This document shows, piece after piece, positions 47,407-54,204 of a DNA stretch of 64,000 bases. How positions within the stretch are numbered: the stretch's first letter is position 1; each line of letters begins with the position of its first letter. Source of the stretch: Vibrio amylolyticus (GTDB lineage Bacteria > Pseudomonadota > Gammaproteobacteria > Enterobacterales > Vibrionaceae). Location of the stretch: the NCBI RefSeq assembly GCF_023145695.1, contig NZ_JAJHVV010000006.1:1-64000 (forward strand), given 5' to 3'. The position numbers were made by a program, and so were the translations under genes. The notes under the pieces are model-generated. The model was not told the DNA's origin and did no database searches. It worked only from the letters and a program-made list of their open reading frames with translations.

Positions 47407-47447
47407 TTTCCATAAGTATTTTTTTACACTCAAAATACTTATGGAAA
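47407..47447. repeat. Perfect 16-bp inverted repeat
   Basis: TTTCCATAAGTATTTT (47407-47422) and AAAATACTTATGGAAA (47432-47447) are exact inverted copies around a 9-base loop. GC is low and no T-tract follows the stem, so it is not a standard terminator. It could be an operator, an RNA stem or a remnant of a small mobile element. Confidence 0.7.
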
Positions 47448-47555
47448 ACCGGCTAATTCATGGAAGGGTTAGTAAGTTGGCGCTTAGGGTTTTACCGCCT
47501 TGTGTCCATGCAGGGCGGGTCTTCCCATTAAATTTATTTATATCGTGAGAAGCAG

Positions 47556-47657
47556 ATGAATACCATTTCTATGTTACTGGTTACAACGCTGATTACATCA
47601 GTATTTGCTGCGTTTGTGCAATTCATTGTGGAACACCTTACTTGGATAAATCTGTAA
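47556..47657 (+). CDS. Possible 33-aa single-span membrane microprotein
   Basis: ATG at 47556 is preceded by GAGAAG five bases away. The frame encodes MNTISMLLVTTLITSV, then FAAFVQFIVEHLTWINL, and stops at 47657. It is almost entirely one hydrophobic helix with a short polar C-terminus, like known bacterial small membrane proteins or type I toxins. It stands alone in a gene-poor stretch. There is no homology evidence; chance frames of this length are common, so the call is tentative. Confidence 0.35.
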   Translation: MNTISMLLVTTLITSVFAAFVQFIVEHLTWINL

Positions 47658-47874
47658 CGATGCCACGTTTTTTTTGCCACTTCAGCTTCCAAGGTTTCTT
47701 CCAAAGGCAGTGAATGACGAACTATCAATGTGCTCAGAATAAGATAACCGATATCAATCGCTTGTAATGGTATTGCATATATTTATAATACGACTCGCAA
47801 ATATAGATGTATTATCAAAATACGTTACCTTACTGTTATCGTTGTTGCATGTTCATATGCAAGAAAAGGAAGAA

Positions 47875-48147
47875 ATGAAAAAACTTATTATTGCTGCTTA
47901 TTTATTGGTCTCTTTCTCTGCGATGGCTCAAACCACTCATGTGATTCAACAGGCATTTGGTGTCGCTCCTCCTAAAGTTGCGTATGGCTTTAAAGAGTGC
48001 TCAACAAATCAGTACGTGAATGGTGACTGTTACGTAGTCAGTAAAGGCGTGTTGTTTATATTTAACGATGAACTACCACCTTCTGCGATTAAGAAAGTGG
48101 ATCTTGAAGATGGTTTTTATAGCGAAGACGAAATCAAGAATCTATAA
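47875..48147 (+). CDS. Small exported protein of unknown function
   Basis: This 90-residue protein starts at ATG 47875, with AAAGGAAG just upstream; the longer frame from 47767 lacks such a site. A signal peptide (KKLIIAAYLLVSFSAMAQ) gives a mature periplasmic protein of about 70 residues. Two cysteines (KECSTNQ and NGDCYVV) could form a disulfide, and the C-terminus is acidic. Not recognised as any family. It is alone, between the repeat-rich spacer and a convergent lipase-like gene. Confidence 0.65.
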   Translation: MKKLIIAAYLLVSFSAMAQTTHVIQQAFGVAPPKVAYGFKECSTNQYVNGDCYVVSKGVLFIFNDELPPSAIKKVDLEDGFYSEDEIKNL

Positions 48148-48223
48148 CCTAGTTCGATAAATCGCCCCTGTTACTTTCCTTGATTAGCTGAAGTAGCAGT
48201 GAGAGGCTTTGCTAAGTCAGCTT

Positions 48224-48859
48224 TTATCCAGCATCAACAAAATCAGACTGTTCAAAACAGTTGAACTGAATAAAGTGATCAATCTGGTTTGGTATGTAAT
48301 TACTGTATAACAAACTGGTGTGGTTGCTGTTCATTGTTAGATGATCGGTCATACCATCTATTTTCGTCTCTTCTACCGTAACTGTTCCATCAGACATCAT
48401 TTCTCCCCCAAGTAATATCGGCCTTAAACCAATGGAAAGAGTCCCTGCAATACAGCCAAGGCGTTGTGGAAAGTCCCATGTGTCATCATGTTTCTCCAAG
48501 CCATGATCGGTTGAATTCCCCAAAAATGCGCCAAACCCCAAATCCGTTAACTTTTCTACAATTGATGCACCGCGAATGGGGGAGCCAACCGCAATAACGT
48601 GGGAAATCTTCGCTCTTAATGGCTTTCTGCTAGCAAGATAATGCTTAATCATTAACCCACCCAAGCTATGTCCAACCAAAATATTGGTTTCAAATGGGTC
48701 TAGTAGCGTATCAAGTTTTTTAAACACATGTTCAGAGTTGATGTTAACGGTATTGTAGCTCAGAACATCTGTTCGATATCCGAGCTTTTCAAGTCGCTGG
48801 CTTAAAGGAAGTAGGGCTACACCATGCATGTAAAGACCATGCAGGAAAACTATCTTCAT
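48224..48859 (-). CDS. Alpha/beta hydrolase, lipase-like
   Basis: This 211-residue soluble alpha/beta hydrolase starts at ATG 48859, preceded by AAAGGAG. The oxyanion segment VFLHGLYMHG opens the protein and the nucleophile elbow is GHSLGGLM (Ser about 60). IAVGSPIRGAS follows, as in triacylglycerol-lipase/PGAP1-like small hydrolases. The His of the triad is probably in NSNHTSLLYS, followed by the C-terminal helix. No signal peptide. Substrate unknown; monocistronic. Confidence 0.83.
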   Translation of the reverse strand: MKIVFLHGLYMHGVALLPLSQRLEKLGYRTDVLSYNTVNINSEHVFKKLDTLLDPFETNILVGHSLGGLMIKHYLASRKPLRAKISHVIAVGSPIRGASIVEKLTDLGFGAFLGNSTDHGLEKHDDTWDFPQRLGCIAGTLSIGLRPILLGGEMMSDGTVTVEETKIDGMTDHLTMNSNHTSLLYSNYIPNQIDHFIQFNCFEQSDFVDAG

Positions 48860-49018
48860 TACGTGCTCCTTTGGTAAATCAATGACCGTAAAGGACAATT
48901 TATCAAAGATAGCGAGAGGTTGGGAAATTTTTTATTGTGTAATGAGTAACAATCAGATTCGGTTCAAATTGATATGAATCTCGTTAGAAATTTAAGAAGA
49001 ATTAGGATGGAATTCAAA

Positions 49019-49064
49019 GAAAAAAGCGGCACTGAAATTCCTTACTAGAGAATCAGTACCGCTT
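49019..49064 (-). terminator. Terminator of the glycine-zipper lipoprotein gene
   Basis: AAAAAGCGGCACTGA and TCAGTACCGCTT pair with one mismatch; on the minus strand a U-tract follows. It lies 27 bases beyond the stop codon. Confidence 0.7.
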
Positions 49065-49090
49065 AATTGTAATTGAAGTACTTAAATCAA

Positions 49091-49876
49091 TTAGTTTACT
49101 TTATTAAAACGGAAGGTTTGAACTTTCTTCTCGCTACCGTCGATGTAGGCGTAGGTATCAATCATCCAAACATTTGTGCCTGCAAAGCCAAGTTCGATAC
49201 GAATGTCACCTGTATCAACACCTTCGTAAATCACATCGTTTACGTTCGTTGGGTAGAATTGGTAACGATTAGCTTGTGGTTGGAATTCACCAGCGAAGTT
49301 AACGGTTACATCTTTTACGTTATTGGTGAAGTCGAATTGGTAACCTTGCTCTTGAGAGTAAGAGAACTGCGCGATAAGGTTTATGCCTTCAGCATTTGTT
49401 AACGTTAGGTCTGCTTGCGTTGTTTTAACTAATTTACCAGCTGCCGTGATCGAATCGATAGGTTGAGTTTCGGCAACGTGATTGCGAATAGTTACGTTCC
49501 AATCACCAATGAAGTTATTAAGCTCATCCCAGTTTTGGTTTTTTGCTGCACCTTGGCCGTTGTTGTTACCCGCTGCAATGTTTGAAATCGCTTCATCGCG
49601 GCTGTCGTGACGGATATTTTCACGATTATTTTGCATATCAGCAGCAGCGCCACCAACGCCACCAGCAACACCACCAGCTATTGCGCCTTTAACGGCCAGT
49701 TCAGGTTCACCTGTTAATGCACCTAATGTCAGACCAAGTAATGCGCCACCAGCAGCGCCTTGTTTTGTGGCAGCGTTTGGATCATCTTCTCCAGGTGTTA
49801 CACAGCCGGTTAATAGTGGTAAAGAAAGGGCAGCGATTAAAGAAGTTTTCATAACAGTTTTCATAACAGTTTTCAT
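49091..49876 (-). CDS. Glycine-zipper lipoprotein of unknown function
   Basis: This 261-residue lipoprotein has a signal and lipobox ending LLTGC-VTP. Residues about 38-80 form an Ala/Gly-rich glycine-zipper segment (GAAGGALLGLTLGALTG, IAGGVAGGVGGAA), likely membrane-interacting. A charged linker and a C-terminal domain of about 140 residues with beta-strand character follow (FIGDWNVTIRN, DVTVNFAGEF, NVWMIDTYAYID), resembling DUF1579-like lipocalin-type folds. The N-terminus shows three in-frame starts from a 12-bp tandem repeat (MKTV-MKTV-MKTS). GAGACTG before the first favours ATG 49876. Function unknown. Confidence 0.75.
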   Translation of the reverse strand: MKTVMKTVMKTSLIAALSLPLLTGCVTPGEDDPNAATKQGAAGGALLGLTLGALTGEPELAVKGAIAGGVAGGVGGAAADMQNNRENIRHDSRDEAISNIAAGNNNGQGAAKNQNWDELNNFIGDWNVTIRNHVAETQPIDSITAAGKLVKTTQADLTLTNAEGINLIAQFSYSQEQGYQFDFTNNVKDVTVNFAGEFQPQANRYQFYPTNVNDVIYEGVDTGDIRIELGFAGTNVWMIDTYAYIDGSEKKVQTFRFNKVN

Positions 49877-50111
49877 GGTCAGTCTCTAGTAAGGTTTTTA
49901 ATAAAACAGTGTTTTTTAACTTGGTTTGGATTATACAGATCAAAGTTCTTTGATCTAGTTATTACGGTCATAAGCACAAGTTATCAGTTGGGTAATGTAA
50001 AGTGAGCTTTCTTGGTAATTTTATTACTTAAGAGTGGCGTTAAGTGTGATGTCTATAATTAATTTAGATCGATATCGTTCAATATAACAACGCTATTTGT
50101 AATTAAATTAC

Positions 50112-50132
50112 AATGTGATGTAGATCTCATTT
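50112..50132 (+). promoter_or_regulatory. CRP-like binding site
   Basis: AATGTGATGTAGATCTCATTT closely matches the CRP consensus TGTGA-N6-TCACA, with a single deviation (TCTCA), and has the A/T-rich flanks. It is centred about 42 bp before a predicted start point for the 57-aa protein gene, which has a CATAAA -10-like hexamer at about 50154. That fits a class II CRP-activated promoter. Confidence 0.65.
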
Positions 50133-50192
50133 GTGATTGGGTGCATAATAGGCACATAAAATGAATTGAAGACAAAATAGAGAGAAGTAATT

Positions 50193-50366
50193 ATGAACAA
50201 TACATTAGTATTAGAAAACAACGTTTTAGAAAGTAACGTATTAAACACAAAAGAAGAAGTACGTAACGTAATGAGCCGTCGAGTAAAAGAGATTCTAGCG
50301 ATTGCTGCTATGTACTCTGTCACCGCATTGATCGTGCTAGCAACAAGTCTTACTTGGGTTGCGTAA
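50193..50366 (+). CDS. 57-aa single-span membrane protein
   Basis: Too short for usual length cut-offs but well supported: AGAGAGAAG lies six bases before the ATG, a CRP-like promoter is upstream and a clean terminator follows. The N-terminal half is soluble (MNNTLVLENNVLESNVL, then KEEVRNVMSRRVKE). The C-terminal half is one membrane helix (ILAIAAMYSVTALIVLATS) ending LTWVA. No family recognised. Asn/Leu/Val near-repeats (LENNVLESNVLN) are odd. It is convergent with the SorC-type regulator gene. Confidence 0.65.
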   Translation: MNNTLVLENNVLESNVLNTKEEVRNVMSRRVKEILAIAAMYSVTALIVLATSLTWVA

Positions 50367-50400
50367 ATGAAGACTCAAACGCAAACTATCGAGATAAAAT

Positions 50401-50427
50401 AAAGGCGCTAATCATAGCGCCTTTTTA
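50401..50427 (+). terminator. Terminator after the 57-aa protein gene
   Basis: AAAGGCGCTA-ATCA-TAGCGCCTTTTT, a 10-bp perfect stem with a T-tract, 34 bases after the stop. Confidence 0.9.
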
Positions 50428-50492
50428 ATGTCCGAAATTTTGCTTTTCTACTCACTTAACGAAAGGAAGCAATAAGACTCTTGTGATAGACG

Positions 50493-51467
50493 CTATTTCT
50501 GCGCTTCTAAGTTCAATATTGTAATGGCGTTAGCAACACTGGTGGCTAATACATCAATACCCCCGGTACGTAGTGCACCAAGAATTGCCAATGGCTTGCT
50601 GCTCTCTGAAGCGATCGCAATAACCTGAGGAATTTTTTGATAATCGCTAATGGTTAAGCCAACAACCCGATTACTCATCTTCGTATCTTGCACTTTTCCT
50701 TTAATATCGTAAAAGTCATACCCGCCAACTTCACCAACTACGCCTTGTTGAATTCGTGCTTCTACCATTTCTTGAACAGAGAACCAACCTAAGTTGACCA
50801 TATAGGTACTCTCGTTAAGATCACCAATCCCCACTAATGCGACATCTGCCTTTCTCGCCATATCCATGGTTTGTTGAACGGTTTCATCTTCTAAGAGAGC
50901 GGCTCGCAGTTCAGGGTTACGAATATAAGCAGGGGCGTAGAGCGTTTCGCTGACTCCACCAAAGGTTTTCGCAAAGCGACGAGAAATATGATCGGCATTG
51001 AGCATGCCGCCACGAGGATGAATACCACCAATACTGGAAACAAAGGTACATTTCTTTGGGTTAACCACACCTATATGTTCAGAAACTGCAGACACGTTTC
51101 GGCCTTGCCCTACGGAAATAATCATCCCATCTTTCAACGTTGCTGATAAATAAGTAGAAACGACCCCCGCTAGTAATTCTCGCTGCTCGTCTTCTGTTGG
51201 TTGATCAAGGGCAATAAGCGCACGCTTAAGACCAAACTTCTCTTTTAGCTGCTCTTCTAACTTGGCCCCAAAAACAGGGTGGTATTTCACTTTAATTTCA
51301 ACGATGCCTTTGTCTCGGGCTCGTTTTAATAAACGACCAATCTTTACGCGAGACAAGCCAAACCGTTTGGATATCTCCTCTTGCGTCGCACCATCTTGGT
51401 AGTACGCCACCGAGATCTCAGTCAATAGGTTAGTTTCTTCCGTTTGCTCTATGTTCGTTACTTCCAT
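50493..51467 (-). CDS. SorC/DeoR-type sugar-binding transcriptional regulator
   Basis: This 324-residue regulator has an N-terminal HTH (YYQDGATQEEISKRFGLSRV, then KIGRLLKRARDKGIVEI) and a C-terminal SorC-family effector domain related to phosphosugar isomerases (IISVGQGRNVSAVSEHI, FVSSIGGIHPRGG, ADVALVGIGDL, GYDFYDIKG). EryD, the erythritol-operon regulator of Brucella and rhizobia, belongs to this family. It is divergent from a tetrulose-type catabolic operon across 610 bp, so it most likely represses or activates that operon in response to a phosphorylated C4 intermediate. The inducer is inferred, not shown. Confidence 0.9.
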   Translation of the reverse strand: MEVTNIEQTEETNLLTEISVAYYQDGATQEEISKRFGLSRVKIGRLLKRARDKGIVEIKVKYHPVFGAKLEEQLKEKFGLKRALIALDQPTEDEQRELLAGVVSTYLSATLKDGMIISVGQGRNVSAVSEHIGVVNPKKCTFVSSIGGIHPRGGMLNADHISRRFAKTFGGVSETLYAPAYIRNPELRAALLEDETVQQTMDMARKADVALVGIGDLNESTYMVNLGWFSVQEMVEARIQQGVVGEVGGYDFYDIKGKVQDTKMSNRVVGLTISDYQKIPQVIAIASESSKPLAILGALRTGGIDVLATSVANAITILNLEAQK

Positions 51468-51623
51468 ACATATCCTAAAGAGTCATTGGTCATTGTCATT
51501 GGTCTTGATTCTAAGTCTTTGAGTATCTTAAGCGATAAGAGAATTGATTTCATTCTCTCGTTTTACTACCACAGCTTTCTTTCCTCGTTACTTTAGATGT
51601 GAAGTATTAACTCTTCAGTTTTT

Positions 51624-51639
51624 TGTTCATCTCTGAACA
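51624..51639. promoter_or_regulatory. Operator-like palindrome TGTTCA-TCTC-TGAACA
   Basis: Perfect 6-bp inverted arms with a 4-bp spacer lie about 155 bp upstream of the SorC-family gene start. Half-sites of the same sequence recur within the next 50 bp. It is the best candidate site for the adjacent regulator. Confidence 0.6.
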
Positions 51640-51973
51640 GTAGAATACACGAATGTTCTTTTGTTCGCATAAGTAAACATTTGAACAGATATGTGTAATG
51701 TTAATAGTTACCCAAATTGTGACAAGTTAAATTGATTACAGGTTATTCATCTTAATGCTTTATCTCGTCAATGCATTTCCAGTTAAAGATAACTAAATTA
51801 CGTGCAAATGATCTGAGGGCTCATTTTTAATGTCATTAACCTATTGTTTTTTAGTGTAATTATCGTGTCATTGATAAGATTTTCATTTTGAATATTAGCA
51901 AAGTCACGCTTTTTGATAAGTCTATTTATAACGCAGTTTCGATCACGTAAATGTTAATGTATTGCTAAATTCA

Positions 51974-51990
51974 AGTGATCGAAATCTCAT
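51974..51990 (+). promoter_or_regulatory. CRP-like site upstream of the C4 operon
   Basis: AGTGATCGAAATCTCAT fits GTGA-N6-TCACA with one mismatch in the right half, about 95 bp before the rpiB-like start codon. Catabolite control of the operon is inferred. Confidence 0.45.
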
Positions 51991-52077
51991 TTGTGTGATG
52001 AACGCATGTTAACTTCTGGAGAATAAGTGCAATATCATTTGTAACTTGTGGTGCTCAAATGAACGTTGGTGATTTAG

Positions 52078-52524
52078 ATGATAGCAATTGGATGTGACGA
52101 CGCAGCAATCGAACTAAAAGAGTGCTTAATAGCACATATGTCTGCAAAAGGAATTGAGTGCATTGATTATGGCGTGAACCCAGGAAAGGCGGAGCTTTAC
52201 CCTGACATCGCGAAAGCAGTCAGTGTAGCGGTCGCGGAGGGAAAACACGCGAGAGGCATTATTTTATGTGGTACCGGAATTGGCGTTTCAATTGTTGCTA
52301 ATAAAGTTCCTGGTATTCGGGCGGCACTGTGTCATGACACCTTTTCCGCAGAACGAGCAAGAAAAAGTAATGATGCACAAATCATTACGATGGGATCTCG
52401 CGTCATTGGTCAAGAGCTAGCAAAAACCATTCTTGATACCTGGTTAGACGCGGAATTTACTGATGGTCCTTCAACCCCGAAAGTAAATCGAATTAAGGAG
52501 ATAGAGAAAGAGTTTATTGCATAA
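52078..52524 (+). CDS. RpiB-like sugar-phosphate isomerase (EryI type)
   Basis: This 148-residue RpiB/LacAB-family isomerase is complete. The catalytic Cys is in LCGTGIGVSIVANK and the ring-opening His in CHDTFSAERARKSND; GSRVIG is present. The usual N-terminal SDHAG phosphate/substrate motif is CDDAA here, so the His is Asp, which suggests a substrate other than ribose 5-phosphate. In Brucella the homologue EryI converts D-erythrulose 4-phosphate to D-erythrose 4-phosphate (established). With TpiA-like and DhaKL genes downstream, that reaction is the best guess. First gene of the operon. Confidence 0.85.
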   Translation: MIAIGCDDAAIELKECLIAHMSAKGIECIDYGVNPGKAELYPDIAKAVSVAVAEGKHARGIILCGTGIGVSIVANKVPGIRAALCHDTFSAERARKSNDAQIITMGSRVIGQELAKTILDTWLDAEFTDGPSTPKVNRIKEIEKEFIA

Positions 52525-52579
52525 CGTGGATTATTACCCTCAATAACAAAATGATTAATGGAATAACGTGGATAAAACA

Positions 52580-53563
52580 ATGAAAAATAAAACAATTACT
52601 TATACAACAATCGCATTAACCTCGCTGATGTCGTCTGCTGTTTTAGCGAAAGATTTGAAAGTCGCAACGAGCGCACAACTTGGATCACTTCAATACAACA
52701 CAACACAATACTTCACTGAATACGCGAACGAAGAGTTTAAAAAAGCTGATATTGATTACAGCATGAAGTTCTTCGGTGCTGCGCAACTAGGTAAAGACAA
52801 AGACGTTCAACAGAAACTGAAGTTAGGCACAGTTGATTTAGCGTTGTTAACTTCAACATTGCCAACCCACGTTTCTGAAATGGCGTTATTTGAGTTGCCG
52901 TTCCTAGTATCAGATCGTGATCATGTCGCGAAAATCGAAGAGAAAGTGTTCTGGCCATACATTGCACCAGCAGCCGAGAAGAAAGGCTACCAAGTGATTG
53001 GCTTCTGGGAAAATGGTTTCCGTAATATCACTAACGCAAAACGCCCGATCAACACACCTGAAGATCTACAAGGTCTGAAAATTCGTACGCCTAACAGTTC
53101 ATGGCGCGTAAAAATGTTTAAGAACTGGGGCGCAAACCCTACGCCAATGAGCTTTAGTGAAGTATTTATTGGCCTGCAAACCGGTGTTATCGATGGTCAA
53201 GAAAACCCGTACACCAACATCTACGCAGCAAAACTTCATGAAGTACAAGGCTACGTGAGTGTCACTAATCACGTTTACACACCAGCATACCTAACAGCAG
53301 GCTCTCGTCACTACGGAAAACTACCGCAAGAAGTACGTACCATCATTGAAGATGCATCGAAAAATGCTCAGCAATGGGGTTACCAAGAAGCGGCAAGATT
53401 GGAAGGCGAGCTAAGAGACAAGCTTGTTGCAGGCGGTATGGAGCTAAACGTAGCTGACCGTAAATCATTCGTTGATGCAAGCCAACCTATTTACGATGAT
53501 TTTGTGCAAAACGTAAATAACGGTTTAGCAATGCTAACCATCGCGATGGAAACCGCGGAGTAA
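52580..53563 (+). CDS. dctP: TRAP transporter substrate-binding protein (DctP family)
   Basis: This 327-residue periplasmic solute receptor is used by a TRAP transporter. ATG 52580 is preferred over GTG 52568 because GTGGA lies seven bases upstream of it. Signal peptide with cleavage near AVLAKD. DctP marks: FFGAAQLGKDKDVQQKLKLG, LFELPFLVSD, NGFRNITNAKRPI with the conserved Arg that binds the ligand carboxylate/hydroxyl, and GLQTGVIDGQENPYTNI. TRAP ligands are usually organic acids but some are sugars or polyols. A stem-loop after the gene separates it from dctQM. Confidence 0.93.
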   Translation: MKNKTITYTTIALTSLMSSAVLAKDLKVATSAQLGSLQYNTTQYFTEYANEEFKKADIDYSMKFFGAAQLGKDKDVQQKLKLGTVDLALLTSTLPTHVSEMALFELPFLVSDRDHVAKIEEKVFWPYIAPAAEKKGYQVIGFWENGFRNITNAKRPINTPEDLQGLKIRTPNSSWRVKMFKNWGANPTPMSFSEVFIGLQTGVIDGQENPYTNIYAAKLHEVQGYVSVTNHVYTPAYLTAGSRHYGKLPQEVRTIIEDASKNAQQWGYQEAARLEGELRDKLVAGGMELNVADRKSFVDASQPIYDDFVQNVNNGLAMLTIAMETAE

Positions 53564-53571
53564 CTATCGTC

Positions 53572-53608
53572 GTCACGGCTTGCTAGAAGGGTAGGCCGTG
53601 ACTTTTTT
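53572..53608 (+). terminator. Intra-operon terminator between dctP and dctQ
   Basis: GTCACGGC (53572-53579) and GCCGTGAC (53595-53602) form an 8-bp stem followed by TTTTTT. Located between the receptor and the permease genes, it probably gives partial termination or 3'-end protection so that receptor mRNA exceeds permease mRNA. Confidence 0.8.
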
Positions 53609-53631
53609 CTGTAATTTTGCGAGGGGTTATG

Positions 53632-54204
53632 ATGTCTTTTCTTGCTGGCATAAATACCATTTCCAATGTGTTAGAAAAAGTCCTTATCGCTATTTCTATG
53701 ACGATACTGCTTTCTCTTAGCGCCATCATTATTGTGGCGGTTTTTTCTCGTTTTAGTGGCGCTTCTTTGTATTGGTACGATGAAGTCTCTGCGATTCTTT
53801 TAGCTTGGTTAACGTTTTACGGTTCCGCTTTATGCGCTTTAAAGCGTGCACACATGGGCTTTGGTGGTCTTGTGGCTAAGATGACACCGGTTGCGAGAAA
53901 AGCGATTTTCTTGCTTAGCGAAGTCATTGTTATCGGGTTCTTTGTGGTTATCGCTTGGGCGAGTTACTACATTCTACAAATTTTTGGTGATGAAACACTG
54001 ACCAGTTTAGATTTCATCACTTTGGCGTTCGCACAATCGGCGTTACCTATTGGTGCTGTTTTGTTTGTGATTGCACAGCTGTGTTCGATGCCTCAAGCGT
54101 GGGCACTTGTCAGTAAAGGTTCGACTCGCGAAGAAGAAGAGATTGAAGAAGCCATTCGTGATGCCAAGGAAGAGATGAAAGAAGTCATGGAGGCGGTGAA
54201 ATGA
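53632..54204 (+). CDS. dctQ: TRAP transporter small permease (DctQ family)
   Basis: This 190-residue four-span membrane subunit shows NVLEKVLIAISMTILLSLSA, the DctQ-type WYDEVSAILLAWLTFYGSA block, HMGFGGL, and two further spans. The C-terminal tail is highly acidic (REEEEIEEAIRDAKEEMKE), an uncommon extension that may form a cytoplasmic helix. GAGGGG is just upstream; ATG 53629 or 53632 is possible. It overlaps dctM by four bases. Confidence 0.9.
   Translation: MSFLAGINTISNVLEKVLIAISMTILLSLSAIIIVAVFSRFSGASLYWYDEVSAILLAWLTFYGSALCALKRAHMGFGGLVAKMTPVARKAIFLLSEVIVIGFFVVIAWASYYILQIFGDETLTSLDFITLAFAQSALPIGAVLFVIAQLCSMPQAWALVSKGSTREEEEIEEAIRDAKEEMKEVMEAVK

Larger units (their letters stand above)
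51468..52077. promoter_or_regulatory. 610-bp control region between the SorC regulator and the C4 operon
   Basis: The region has no gene. It contains a perfect operator-like palindrome at 51624-51639, further TGTTC/GAACA half-sites at about 51654, 51661 and 51682-51687, and a CRP-like site at 51974-51990. The A/T content is high. This arrangement suits a locally regulated, catabolite-sensitive operon. Confidence 0.6.

Noticed and set aside
47407..47540. Possible integron attC site in the gene-poor spacer
   Set aside because: The inverted repeat lacks the attC core (GTTRRRY) and the known Vibrio repeat sequence; no integron integrase is present.
47534..47728. 64-codon minus-strand frame in the sparse region
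   Set aside because: No ribosome-binding site; product has no clear pattern. The opposite-strand 33-codon frame is the better candidate.
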